Below are positions 25,960 through 35,247 of a stretch of DNA of 64,000 bases, one piece after another (position 1 is the first letter of the stretch; each line of letters starts with the position of its first letter). This DNA comes from JACKNG01 sp040220855 (lineage in GTDB: Bacteria; Pseudomonadota; Gammaproteobacteria; Ga0077536), in the NCBI GenBank assembly GCA_040220855.1, contig JAVJVZ010000061.1:37510-101509 (forward strand). The letters are read 5' to 3'. The notes under the pieces are model-generated. The model made no database searches and was not told the DNA's origin. It was given only the letters and a program-made list of their open reading frames with translations. A program made the position numbers and the translations under genes.

Positions 25960-26616
25960 TCACGGGGCGCCGCGCCGTTGTTTGCCATGAAGCCCCGCTC
26001 CGCTGAGTGGCGACGCTCCAAGCCGGTACTCGCGCTGGTTGCGTGTGTAGCGCCGGAACCGCGCCACCACTTCGGCCCATTCTTCGGTACTCCACAGTGC
26101 TTGCGCGGAAGCTGCATCCTCGAAATCGAACCAGGCAACGAGTTCGGGGGAATCCATACCTGCGCTGCGCATGCTGCGATGAAAAACGAATGGTTGCTTT
26201 CGCAACCACGGGAAGAAGCCCTGAGCCCAGTCACCCATGTCCTGCTTCATTTCCGGAATCACGTCGCAGGTGTAGAGAATCGTATAGTTGGCGGTACCGG
26301 TTTGCGTCCCCGCGATGCCCTCTCCGCTCAACGGAGACTCGGTCAATCGATACTCCCGTTGATTGCGGGTAAATGTCTTGAACTTCGCCAAGGTGGTCTT
26401 CCACGCATCCGAGCCCCAAAAAGTCTGTGCCGACGATTCGTCGTCGAAGTCGAAGTACGCTACCAACTCCGGCGAGTCGATGCCGACACTGCGCAGGCTC
26501 CGATGGAACGCGAATGGCTGGTCGGGAAGCCACGGAAACAGTTCGTTCATGGCCCAGTCGGCCATGGCCGGCTTGGTTTCCTGCACGATGTCGCAGGTGT
26601 AGAGGATGGTGTACAT
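25960..26616 (-). CDS. Protein of two tandem ~95-residue repeats, unknown function
   Basis: The 218-residue protein consists of two similar domains, about residues 2-93 and 106-200. Shared segments include Y-T-I-L-Y-T-C-D, D-W-A...F-P-W-L, Q-P-F-x-F-H-R-S, D-S-P-E-L-V-A-x-F-D-F and T-R-N-Q-R-E-Y-R-L. Size and pattern (strand, helix, strand with central His-Arg) suggest a dimeric alpha/beta-barrel (ABM/EthD-like) fold, here fused into one chain; I do not recognise a named family. The ATG at 26616 has an AAGGAG site 8 bp upstream. It follows BVMO-2 on the same strand, so an accessory role in that oxidation step is possible. Confidence 0.85.
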   Translation of the reverse strand: MYTILYTCDIVQETKPAMADWAMNELFPWLPDQPFAFHRSLRSVGIDSPELVAYFDFDDESSAQTFWGSDAWKTTLAKFKTFTRNQREYRLTESPLSGEGIAGTQTGTANYTILYTCDVIPEMKQDMGDWAQGFFPWLRKQPFVFHRSMRSAGMDSPELVAWFDFEDAASAQALWSTEEWAEVVARFRRYTRNQREYRLGASPLSGAGLHGKQRRGAP

Positions 26617-26877
26617 CGAATACTGCTCCTTATGGCTGCACAGACCCTTGCGCCCGGCGATGTTCCGGTTTCCCGGCCGTATTCCTCTGTGCGCCGCTCG
26701 ACGGCCACTGAACGCGGTTGGTAGCGCGATGACCGGCCAGCGCAACAGCGGCGAACAGGTCCAGGGTATCGAGCGCTTTCCCAAGCCCGTAACGCGGTTC
26801 CGCGCGGCGTGACAGCTTGGGCACGATATACACAGGTGACCGGCACCCGACGTTCAACCCGGTCGATACGCTTGCCT

Positions 26878-28707
26878 CTATTCGATCTCGAGCCCCTGCA
26901 GATCGCCCTGCTCGCGCCACTCAGCGAGCAACCGGAAAAACGGCACGGCACCTTCCGGGTAGAGATTGTCGAGGAAGCTCTGTCCGGTGTTCTTGCCCTC
27001 GCTGTTGTAATAACCGGGCGTGCACGTTTCCTGGTACTTGCGCATCGGGCCCGGCGCGGAAACCAGATCGACCCACGCCTGCTGTGCCTGCACCGTCGGC
27101 TCGACCGTAGTGGCATCGCGGCCGAGTACCTCGCTCACGAGGTGCGCGATGTGGATTGACTGGCCGTTGAGCGTGTAGGTGAAGTTGAACGCGAGCCCGG
27201 TTTGCGTCAGGCCCATGTGGAAGAAATTCGGAAATCCGCGACTCAGGAAGCCGTGGTAGGTCTTCATGCCGTCGGCCCAGTAATCGGTGAGTGTCTGACC
27301 GCCGCGCCCGAAGATCTCGCACTCGGCGCGGCGGGTATACGCCGTACCAACCTCGAAACCAGTGGCGAAGACCAGGCAGTCGACCTCGTAGGCAACGCCG
27401 CCTGCCACCACGGCATTCTCCGTGATCCGCTCGACGCCCTGTCCGTCGGTATCGACGAGCGCCACGTTCGGGCGATTGAACGTCGGCAGGTAATCGTCGT
27501 TGAACGTCGGTCGCTTGCACCACTGGCCGTACCACGGCTTTAGCGCCGCGGCAGTCGTCGCGTCTTTCACGGTTTCGTCGACCCGCGCGCGGATCTCGTT
27601 ACCCTTCTGGAAATCCGCGATCTCCGCGACCGCGGCAATCTCCGCGTCTGACAGACCGGGGTGATCGTTGGTGCCCAGGATCTCGTAGGTCAGCTTGAAA
27701 AACGATGTCCAGCGGTCGTTGACCATGTCGACCTCCACGGGCAGCCCCGCGAGGATCGAGCAGAAGTTCTCGTTCCGCTCCGCCTGCCAGCCCGGCTTCA
27801 GCGATTTTGCCCATGCCGGATCCGTCGGTGCGTTCTCGCGGCGATCCACCGAAGACGGCGTGCGCTGAAAGACGTAGAGCTGCTTCGCGCATGCACCCAG
27901 ATGCGAGATCGCCTGCAGCGCCGTGCCGCCGGTTCCGATGATGCCGACGCGCTTGTCCGCGAGGCCCGTCAGGTTGCCGGTCGTATCACCCCCGGTGTAG
28001 GCGTAGTCCCAGCGGCTGGTGTGAAACGCGTGCCCCCTGAAGTTCTCGAGACCCGGGATCCCCGGCAGCTTCGGCCGGTTGAGCGGGCCGCTCGACATGA
28101 CGACGAAACGTGCGCGCAGGACGTCGCCGCGATCGGTCTTCACGAGCCAGCGCTTGTCGTCCTCCTGCCAGCGCAGCTCCGTGTACTGGGTCTGGAACAG
28201 CGCGCGATCGTAAAGCTCGTAGTGCTTGCCGATGCGCCGCGCGTGTTCGTAGATCTCGGGCTGAAACGCGTATTTTTCCGTCGGCACGTACCCGGTTTCG
28301 TCGAGCAACGGCAAGTAGATGTAGGATTCGATGTCGCACTGCGCACCGGGATAGCGATTCCAGTACCAGGTGCCTCCGAAGTCGCCGCCCTTTTCGATAA
28401 TCCGGAGATCGCCTACACCCGCTTCCCGTAAGCGGGCCGCTGCGAGCAGTCCGCCGAATCCGCCGCCCAGGATCACGACGTCCAGCGTTTCCTCCACCGC
28501 GTCCCGGGTGAAACCCGGCGTGACGTAAGGGTCAATTTCGTAGCGAGCGTAGTCGCCCGCGACTTCGACGTACTGCGCATTGCCGACAGCGCGCATGCGC
28601 TTGTCACGTTCCGCGGCATACTTGCGCCGCAGCTCGGCGGGGTCGAATCCCAGTTCTTCGGGCGTAGGTACCCGGAAAGGCTCCTGCCGCTGTGCCGTGT
28701 TACTCAT
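26878..28707 (-). CDS. Baeyer-Villiger monooxygenase with N-terminal extension (BVMO-2)
   Basis: This 609-residue FAD/NADPH enzyme has an extra ~75-residue N-terminal region (P-T-P-E-E-L-G-F-D-P...) before the FAD motif G-G-G-F-G-G. That places it with the larger BVMOs acting on macrocyclic or bulky ketones (cyclopentadecanone/cyclododecanone type). The fingerprint is F-R-G-H-A-F-H-T-S-R-W-D; the second nucleotide motif is G-T-G-G-T-A. The ATG at 28707 follows a GGAGAG site. On the same strand lie the AhpD-like gene upstream and the two-repeat protein downstream. Its sequence is clearly diverged from BVMO-1 and BVMO-3. Confidence 0.95.
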   Translation of the reverse strand: MSNTAQRQEPFRVPTPEELGFDPAELRRKYAAERDKRMRAVGNAQYVEVAGDYARYEIDPYVTPGFTRDAVEETLDVVILGGGFGGLLAAARLREAGVGDLRIIEKGGDFGGTWYWNRYPGAQCDIESYIYLPLLDETGYVPTEKYAFQPEIYEHARRIGKHYELYDRALFQTQYTELRWQEDDKRWLVKTDRGDVLRARFVVMSSGPLNRPKLPGIPGLENFRGHAFHTSRWDYAYTGGDTTGNLTGLADKRVGIIGTGGTALQAISHLGACAKQLYVFQRTPSSVDRRENAPTDPAWAKSLKPGWQAERNENFCSILAGLPVEVDMVNDRWTSFFKLTYEILGTNDHPGLSDAEIAAVAEIADFQKGNEIRARVDETVKDATTAAALKPWYGQWCKRPTFNDDYLPTFNRPNVALVDTDGQGVERITENAVVAGGVAYEVDCLVFATGFEVGTAYTRRAECEIFGRGGQTLTDYWADGMKTYHGFLSRGFPNFFHMGLTQTGLAFNFTYTLNGQSIHIAHLVSEVLGRDATTVEPTVQAQQAWVDLVSAPGPMRKYQETCTPGYYNSEGKNTGQSFLDNLYPEGAVPFFRLLAEWREQGDLQGLEIE

Positions 28708-28797
28708 AACGACTCTCTCCGATTTGTCAGATTGTCCGTCGCAATTCGGTTTGGACCGGCCTTTGCCGGACGGGCGGTGCTGTCCGCCCCTCTCCAT

Positions 28798-29400
28798 TCA
28801 ATGGTCGTCCCCGGCACCGCCGTCTCGATTGCGTCCGTGATATTCCCGGTTCGGCTGCATGTCGACCGCCGACGCCACACGATTGGTCATGTTGTAGAAG
28901 CCGGCAACGTTGGCGATGTCCCAGATGTCCTTTTCCGCGAATCCCGCCTCGCGCAAGGCCTGCCTGTCGTCCTCGTCGACCGTGTGCGGCTCGGCGGTCA
29001 GTTTCCAGGCGAAATCGAGCATCGTGCGATGCCGCCGGCTCAACGCGGCGGCGCGATAGTTCATTACCATGAGCTCACCCAGGATCGGGTCACCGGAATA
29101 CTCGCGCACGGCGTTGCCGTGCGCGGTCAGACAATAGAAACAGCGATTGGCCGAGGAAACCACCACCGCGATCATCTCCCGCTCCAGCGCACTGAGTCCG
29201 GATTCGCCGAACATCAGTGCATTGTAAAATCGAGAAAACGTGCGCAGCTGATCCTCATCATGGCTGTAGGCTTTCAGAACGTTGGGCAACAGACCAAGCT
29301 TTTCTTCACAAACGGCGAAGTACTTTCGCAGGTCATCGGCCAGGCTCTCGACGTCGGGGAACGGAATGTCCAGCGACATGACGTGATCGGGTTGAGACAT
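28798..29400 (-). CDS. AhpD/carboxymuconolactone decarboxylase-like peroxidase-related protein
   Basis: This all-helical protein of 200 residues carries the AhpD-type redox motif C87-F-Y-C90 with H94 three residues on, and an upstream glutamate in L-E-R-E-M-I. The family uses this C-x2-C-x3-H centre for thiol-peroxidase or related chemistry. The ATG at 29400 starts the homologous region; an AGGAG lies about 12 bp upstream. It sits 90 bp before BVMO-2 on the same strand and could protect against peroxide from uncoupled flavin enzymes (inference). Confidence 0.88.
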   Translation of the reverse strand: MSQPDHVMSLDIPFPDVESLADDLRKYFAVCEEKLGLLPNVLKAYSHDEDQLRTFSRFYNALMFGESGLSALEREMIAVVVSSANRCFYCLTAHGNAVREYSGDPILGELMVMNYRAAALSRRHRTMLDFAWKLTAEPHTVDEDDRQALREAGFAEKDIWDIANVAGFYNMTNRVASAVDMQPNREYHGRNRDGGAGDDH

Positions 29401-29455
29401 GTAGTAGCGAAGCTCCTGTTGTTCGAGTTTGGTAGATAGTTCCGGCCGGCTGCAA

Positions 29456-31003
29456 TCAGAATGCGCCCGCAACCATTTGGCGGATTATGTAATCGGCCTG
29501 ACGGAGCGCGAGGGCCACGATGGTCAGCGTCGGCGGCGCGGCGCCGGTCGTGGGAAACTGGCTGCCGTCGGAGACGAACAGGTTGTCGAGGTCGTGCGTC
29601 TGCCCGAAACCGTTGCAGACGCCTGCTTCCGGCGCCGTGCTCTGGCGACACGTGCCGAGGTTGTGCAGCGCGGTGTACTCGCCTCGCGTATAGACCCTGT
29701 CGGCGCCAAGGGACTGGAACAAATCTGTCAGGCGCGCGAGACCGTAGCCGAGTATCGCCTTGTCGTTGTCGTGAAAGACCTTACGAATGCGCGGTACCGG
29801 CAGTCCGTAAGCGTCTTTCTCCGTGTCGTCGAGCGTCACCCGGTTATCGGCGACCGGCATGTCTCCGGCCAGCATCACCGCGGCGGCGGCATTCCGGTAG
29901 CGCTCCATCACCGCGGCATAATCGGTGCCCCAGGCCTGCGGGTCCAATTCGTTGGGAAACAGCGGCAGGTGGATCCCGCGCGGGCCGAACAGCAATCCAC
30001 CCACGAACCCGCGTGACGGGTCGTGCCGGTTCTCGTCCTCGATGAGCCCCGAGTAAGTCGTGCCCTTGTAGTTGTCGACACGTCCGGGGAGAATCGCCGC
30101 CGCCCGGGCGACGACATCCATCATATAATAGCGGCCCACGAGCCCCGAGCGATTCGCCAGGCCGTGCGGGAAGCGCGCCGATCCGCTCATCAGGAGCAGG
30201 CGTGGCGTCTCGATGGCGTTCGCCGCGAGGCATACGGCGCGTGCGCGCTGACGCTGCTCACGGCCTTCGGCATCCAGGTAGATCACGCCCGTGACCCGGT
30301 CGCGCGCGTCGTGCTCGAGCCGGATCGCCATGGCCGACTCACGCAGTTCGAAGCGTCCCGTGGCCGCCGCGCGCGGGAGTTCGGCATGGTAGGGCGACCA
30401 TTTCGCACCGATGATGCAGCCCGCGGCGCAGAATCCCATCTGCTGGCATCCGGGCCGCCCCCCGAACGGGCTCGTGTTGATGGCCATGTAGCTGTTCGAG
30501 ACCTGCCGGTAGCCGATGCGCCGTGCACCCGCCTTGAACACCAACGAATGATTGTGGTCCGGCAGGAACGGCGCGCCGTGACGACCGGTCACGTTAAGAC
30601 GCAGCTCCGCGCGTTCGTACCACGGCTCCAGCTCCGCGTAGCTGATCGGCCAGTCCGCGAGATCGGCACCGCCGATCGCGCCGTAAGTGGACCGAGCCGA
30701 CAGTTCCCATGGCTGCCGGCGCATCGACAGTCCGCCCCACAGCAGCGCCGTGCCGCCCACCGTCTTGGAGATATAGGTCGGCAAGCGCGCATTCAGATCG
30801 CCCTCCGCGATGCGCTTGTCGGACCAGTGCACGCGGCGGAACATGCCTTGCAGATCCTGCTCGATCGGCACGCGCTGCCCGGCCTCGAGGCAAACCACGT
30901 CCACCCCGGCCTCGGTCAGTGCCGCGGCCAGCGTGCCGCCGCCCGCACCCGAACCGATGACGACCACGACCGAGCCGTCGTCCGCATCGAAGCGCCCGCT
31001 CAC
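29456..31003 (-). CDS. GMC-family FAD oxidoreductase (dehydrogenase large subunit)
   Basis: The 515-residue flavoprotein oxidises an alcohol. It has the N-terminal FAD motif G-S-G-A-G-G-G (17-23), the GMC substrate segment T-V-G-G-T-A-L-L-W-G-G, and the C-terminal active-site region L-H-N-L-G-T-C-R followed by D-L-D-N-L-F-V-S-D-G-S. It resembles the large subunit of gluconate 2-dehydrogenase/FAD-dependent sugar dehydrogenases. Its GTG start overlaps the stop of the small subunit (GTGA), supporting a two-subunit enzyme. The usual cytochrome c subunit is not adjacent. Confidence 0.93.
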   Translation of the reverse strand: MSGRFDADDGSVVVVIGSGAGGGTLAAALTEAGVDVVCLEAGQRVPIEQDLQGMFRRVHWSDKRIAEGDLNARLPTYISKTVGGTALLWGGLSMRRQPWELSARSTYGAIGGADLADWPISYAELEPWYERAELRLNVTGRHGAPFLPDHNHSLVFKAGARRIGYRQVSNSYMAINTSPFGGRPGCQQMGFCAAGCIIGAKWSPYHAELPRAAATGRFELRESAMAIRLEHDARDRVTGVIYLDAEGREQRQRARAVCLAANAIETPRLLLMSGSARFPHGLANRSGLVGRYYMMDVVARAAAILPGRVDNYKGTTYSGLIEDENRHDPSRGFVGGLLFGPRGIHLPLFPNELDPQAWGTDYAAVMERYRNAAAAVMLAGDMPVADNRVTLDDTEKDAYGLPVPRIRKVFHDNDKAILGYGLARLTDLFQSLGADRVYTRGEYTALHNLGTCRQSTAPEAGVCNGFGQTHDLDNLFVSDGSQFPTTGAAPPTLTIVALALRQADYIIRQMVAGAF

Positions 31004-31512
31004 CGTTCGTCCTCGTCCAGCCAGTCGATGTCGACCAGTCCCGGGCCGGCATACCCACCGAACGGCGCCGACGGGCCGGGATAGCCGATATGCGCCCAGA
31101 ATGCAGGGTCCCGGTAGATTCCGCCCATCGCCGCGCGCCGCGCCGCCGCCAGCGCCTCGCTGCCGACAAGCGCCCGCAACGCCGCTTCGCGCGCTGCCGC
31201 GTCGAGCATGGCGAAATCCCGTGGCAGGTCGCGGAGCAGGCTGTCGACGGACTCACTCAGAGCAGCATCACACGCGGCGCTTGCAGCCAACAGGTCGACG
31301 CTGCGCGCGAGCTGCGCCTCGGTAACGAACGCGTGTGGAAACAAAGTGTGCGCTACGCGCGCGAGCACTCGTGCGCCACTTTCGCCGAACGTCTCGCTGG
31401 CACCCGCGACGACACGCCCGAGCGCAGGTTCGAGCGCCAGCGTACATCCTAACGCGAGCGCTTTCAGGACGTACCGGCGACGCGGAACATGAGGGTAGTC
31501 GCTCAGCATCAT
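31000..31512 (-). CDS. GMC dehydrogenase small subunit (gluconate 2-dehydrogenase subunit 3 family), Tat-exported
   Basis: The 170-residue protein begins with a twin-arginine signal, R11-R-R-Y-V-L-K17, followed by a hydrophobic stretch. The mature part has helices and the family's F-W-A-H-I-G-Y-P-G-P near the C-terminus. In this family the small subunit carries the FAD subunit through the Tat system to the periplasm. It overlaps the large subunit gene by 4 bp. The pair would act as a periplasmic alcohol or sterol-like dehydrogenase feeding the respiratory chain. Confidence 0.88.
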   Translation of the reverse strand: MMLSDYPHVPRRRYVLKALALGCTLALEPALGRVVAGASETFGESGARVLARVAHTLFPHAFVTEAQLARSVDLLAASAACDAALSESVDSLLRDLPRDFAMLDAAAREAALRALVGSEALAAARRAAMGGIYRDPAFWAHIGYPGPSAPFGGYAGPGLVDIDWLDEDER

Positions 31513-32056
31513 GCTGCGTGTAGCTGGCAGACGCCGCGATGTCCGGCCGGGCTACGCTTCGCACACACCATCATGCGTTGCCCCCTCGTTGCGCTAACGA
31601 CATGCTCGAGCATCCTTTCCACTCGGCAGATGAATGGATCCGCGCGGACCGGTGCGCGAGCCACACATTTGGAGCCACCTGCGGTGAGTCAACAATCCCA
31701 GACATACCGCCAATTCTGGCATACTCTCACATTCATTTTAACTGATCGCTAAATCGGGATGGAACCTCTCGTCATGCCGAGCGTCACCCGAACTCGGGCC
31801 AGGCAGGAATATTTTCGTGCACACCCAAACGGGAGGCATGCGGCGGTTTTAGTACGACATCTCCGAATGCCGCTCTCCGCCCCCGCGACCCTGGCCGGCG
31901 AGGAGAGATCCGCCGCAATGTCCGGCGCACGCGCGACGCCTGTGCATGACGGACGACACGGGCGGTTGACGTGCTCCGGGGCAACTCCGCGGTGATGCTC
32001 GTAATCCGGATTTCGCACGACGCCCACGACCTTCGATAGCTGCGATGGAGAGATTA
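31513..32056. other. Divergent intergenic region, no gene seen
   Basis: This 544-bp gap lies between the divergent GMC operon and BVMO-3. Its middle part (about 31680-31750) is richer in A/T than the surroundings, which suits promoters for both directions. Short open frames exist but none shows family similarity or a good ribosome site. I see no clear repeat, RNA gene or operator. Confidence 0.5.
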
Positions 32057-33724
32057 ATGCCCGGAAGAAAAATTCAATCGGATAGCGCGGCGACGGTGCC
32101 AAACGAACTCGACGCCGTCATCATCGGCGCCGGATTCGGCGGCATGTATGCCCTGCACGCACTGCGTGAACAGGGCCTGCGGGTGCGCGTGTTCGACGAG
32201 GCGGCCGGCGTCGGCGGCACGTGGTTCTGGAACCGTTACCCCGGTGCGCGCGTCGACTTTCCGGGCGGGCCGTTCTATTGCTACACATTTTCCGAGGATC
32301 TCGTGCGCGAGTTCGACTGGCCCGAGAAGCAGCCCGATCAGCCGACCGTGCTCAGGTACCTCGAGTTCGTCGCCGACCGCCTCGACCTGCGACGCGACAT
32401 CGACCTCGGTACGCGCATCACTGCGGCGACTTTCGACGAGACGACGCAACGCTGGGCCGTTGAGACCTCGTCGGGCGCCCGGATAAACGCGCAGTTCCTG
32501 ATCTGCGCGACCGGAGCGCTTTCCGCGGCCCACGTACCACCCATCCCGGGACGCGATCGATTCGCCGGGGAGTCGTATCACACCGGACGCTGGCCGCACG
32601 ACCGCGACGTGACGTTCGCCGGCAAGCGCGTCGGCATCATCGGCACCGGCTCCTCGGGGATCCAGTCGACACCGGTGGTCGCCCGCGACGCGGCCCATCT
32701 GACGGTTTTCCAGCGCACGCCCCAGTACTCCGTGCCGGCCGGCAATGGCCCGGTAGACCCGGCGGTGGTCGCCGCGGCGCGCGCCGACTGGCCGCGCTTC
32801 CGGCGCCTGATGAGAGCGACGGCAATCGGCTCGCCGTTCGAGCCGTCGACGTTGCGAGCCGGCGAACATTCTCCCGAGCAACGGCGCGAGACGTACGAAA
32901 AGGCGTGGCGCAAGGGCGGTATCGGCAGCATCCTGCTGGAGACCTACCGCGACATTCTCACCGACAAGCAGTCGAACGAGTGGCTGGCGGAGTTCGTACG
33001 CGAGAAGATTCGCTCCATTGTCCGCGATCCCGAGACGGCCCGCCGCTTGACGCCGACCTATCTCATCGCGACAAAGCGTCAGGTCATGGACGAGGGCTAC
33101 TACGAGACGTTCAATCGCGCCAACGTGGATCTGGTCGACCTGCGCGACGACCCCATCGTCGAGATCACCGAACGCGGGATCCGCACCGAGTCGGGGGAAC
33201 ACCTGCTCGACATGCTGATTTTCGCAACCGGCTTCGACGCCATTACCGGGGCGATGCAGAATCTCAATCCGCGGGGGCGCAACGGGATTGAGCTCGCCGA
33301 CTACTGGTCGGATCGCTTCCGGACCTACCTCGGCATGGCGATCCCAGGGTTTCCCAACCTGTTCATGGTCCATGGCCCCGAATCGCCGTGCGTCCTGTTC
33401 AACATGCCGCTTGGAGCGGAAATCGAGGTCGACTGGATCCGCGACTGTATCGACCATTTGCGCCGCAACGGACTGGGCACCATCGAACCGCGCGACGGCA
33501 TCGACCAATCATGGGCACGCGAGGTCGCCGACGCCGCCAACCAGACGCTCTATCCGCTGACTGACTCGTGGTACACCGGCAGCAATATTCCGGGGAAGCA
33601 CCGCCAGTTCGCGGTGCATGTCGGCGGCCCCGAGTACTTCGCGCGGCTCGACGCGGTGGCCGCGGCCGGCTATGACGGATTCGTGATGCAGGCGGCTCAC
33701 GCCGCCGACACCTCGGCCGGCTGA
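32057..33724 (+). CDS. Type I Baeyer-Villiger flavin monooxygenase (PAMO-like), BVMO-3
   Basis: This is a 555-residue BVMO with FAD motif G-A-G-F-G-G, the fingerprint F-A-G-E-S-Y-H-T-G-R-W-P, the NADP motif G-T-G-S-S-G and the late A-T-G-F-D-A-I-T-G-A typical of phenylacetone-type enzymes. The ATG at 32057 is chosen because GGAGAG lies 4 bp upstream; one at 32045 has no such site. It is the first gene of a plus-strand group with a Rieske alpha/beta pair, so it may act on a ketone linked to that pathway. Confidence 0.95.
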   Translation: MPGRKIQSDSAATVPNELDAVIIGAGFGGMYALHALREQGLRVRVFDEAAGVGGTWFWNRYPGARVDFPGGPFYCYTFSEDLVREFDWPEKQPDQPTVLRYLEFVADRLDLRRDIDLGTRITAATFDETTQRWAVETSSGARINAQFLICATGALSAAHVPPIPGRDRFAGESYHTGRWPHDRDVTFAGKRVGIIGTGSSGIQSTPVVARDAAHLTVFQRTPQYSVPAGNGPVDPAVVAAARADWPRFRRLMRATAIGSPFEPSTLRAGEHSPEQRRETYEKAWRKGGIGSILLETYRDILTDKQSNEWLAEFVREKIRSIVRDPETARRLTPTYLIATKRQVMDEGYYETFNRANVDLVDLRDDPIVEITERGIRTESGEHLLDMLIFATGFDAITGAMQNLNPRGRNGIELADYWSDRFRTYLGMAIPGFPNLFMVHGPESPCVLFNMPLGAEIEVDWIRDCIDHLRRNGLGTIEPRDGIDQSWAREVADAANQTLYPLTDSWYTGSNIPGKHRQFAVHVGGPEYFARLDAVAAAGYDGFVMQAAHAADTSAG

Positions 33725-33858
33725 GTGCGGCAGCCCGTGCCGAGGTCTCACGAGTGCGCCCGGGGTATGGGCGACCGGACATTGGCCCAGCGCGGCGGCT
33801 CCGCCACGCGCCGGTCGCCGCTGGACGGGATTGACGGCATACGGATCGGGGCGGCATC

Positions 33859-35229
33859 GTGAACGACGACACCCCTGCGGTCGATTGTGAGCATCTCGTT
33901 GACGACCGCCCCGGGCAGGGCATCTTCCGGGTGCATCGCAGCGTGTACCTCGATCCCCGGATATTCGAGCTCGAACTGTCGAGAATCTTCGAGAGTACGT
34001 GGGTTTTCATCGCGCTCGCCAGCGAGGTGCCGGCTGCGCACGATTTCGTGACCCGTCACATCGGGCGGCAACCGGTCATCCTGATGCGGGACGCACACGG
34101 CGAACTGGGCTGCTTCTTCAATACCTGCACGCATCGAGGGACGTTGCTGTGCCCGCACGCCCGCGGTAACCGTCCTTTGCACGTCTGCCGCTATCACGGC
34201 TGGTCGTATGACAGCGCGGGACGCAATGTCGCGGTCGCGGCTGAAGCCGATGGGCGCTACCCTCCTGCGTTCGCCACTGCGGATCACGGACTGGCTGCGG
34301 TGCCGCGGCTCGACGCCTATCGTGGCTTCGTTTTTGCAAGTCTGAGCACGCGGGTACCGCCGCTGAACGAACACCTCGGCGAGGCACGTGCGATGATTGA
34401 CCTCGTCGCCGACCAGGCCCCCGAAGGCCTCGAGTACGTCCCGGGAACGGCCGACTACACGTTCGACGGCAACTGGAAACTGCAATTCGAAAACGGACTC
34501 GATGCCTACCATTTCCCGGTGACCCATGCATCCTTCGTCGACATCGTGCGCCGCCGCGCGCCGCCTCCGGCGGCGGGTGCGGCGGACGATGTTGCGCCAC
34601 AAGCCGGTGGCATTGCCGCCGGAACGATCAGCTTTCCCTACGGCCACGCACTGTCCTGGTCGGTCGGCGCACCCGGGCAGGAGCCGGAGCGCCGTCCGCT
34701 GCTGCGCGATCACCGCCTGCTCCGAACCGTAAGACGCGCGGCCGGAGATGCGCGCCTGGACTGGATGCTGCGTCAGCGCAACCTGACGATTTTTCCCAAC
34801 CTCCAGATTATCGACATCCAATCACTCCAGCTGCGAACGTGGCAGCCACTTGCCGTCGATCGTACGCGCATGCATTCCCGCTGCCTGGCACCCGTCGGTG
34901 AGAACGATACGGCGCGCCGGTACCGGATCCGCAGGTACGAAGAATTCTTCAATGCCGGCGGACTGGCAACGCCGGACGACAACGTGATGTACGAACTGCT
35001 CCAGTCCGGCCTGGCGGCGACCGCTGCCGGGACGACACAGGGTTACGAGCGCGGATTCGAGGCGCGGGCCGATGTGCACGCACCGCCGTTCGACGCCCTG
35101 GGATTGCAGCACGCAGCCGTGACCTGCAGCGATGCGGGCCTGTCGTTCGGCGACGAGACCGGCATCCACAGCGGGTACCGCGAGTGGCTTCGGCTGATGA
35201 CTGCAGATCCGGGCGCACCGCGCGGCTAA
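33859..35229 (+). CDS. Rieske [2Fe-2S] ring-hydroxylating dioxygenase, alpha subunit
   Basis: This 456-residue catalytic subunit has the Rieske ligands C90-T-H92 and C110-R-Y-H113, and the mononuclear iron site D-A-Y-H218-F-P-V-T-H223. The sequence is of the benzoate/anthranilate/toluate-type branch by general layout. It starts at GTG 33859. It is followed 18 bp later by its beta subunit gene. It shares little beyond motifs with the alpha subunit at 185-1471, so the two systems should have different substrates. No ferredoxin or reductase gene is linked. Confidence 0.93.
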   Translation: MNDDTPAVDCEHLVDDRPGQGIFRVHRSVYLDPRIFELELSRIFESTWVFIALASEVPAAHDFVTRHIGRQPVILMRDAHGELGCFFNTCTHRGTLLCPHARGNRPLHVCRYHGWSYDSAGRNVAVAAEADGRYPPAFATADHGLAAVPRLDAYRGFVFASLSTRVPPLNEHLGEARAMIDLVADQAPEGLEYVPGTADYTFDGNWKLQFENGLDAYHFPVTHASFVDIVRRRAPPPAAGAADDVAPQAGGIAAGTISFPYGHALSWSVGAPGQEPERRPLLRDHRLLRTVRRAAGDARLDWMLRQRNLTIFPNLQIIDIQSLQLRTWQPLAVDRTRMHSRCLAPVGENDTARRYRIRRYEEFFNAGGLATPDDNVMYELLQSGLAATAAGTTQGYERGFEARADVHAPPFDALGLQHAAVTCSDAGLSFGDETGIHSGYREWLRLMTADPGAPRG

Positions 35230-35247
35230 CCGACGATCTCTCTCATC

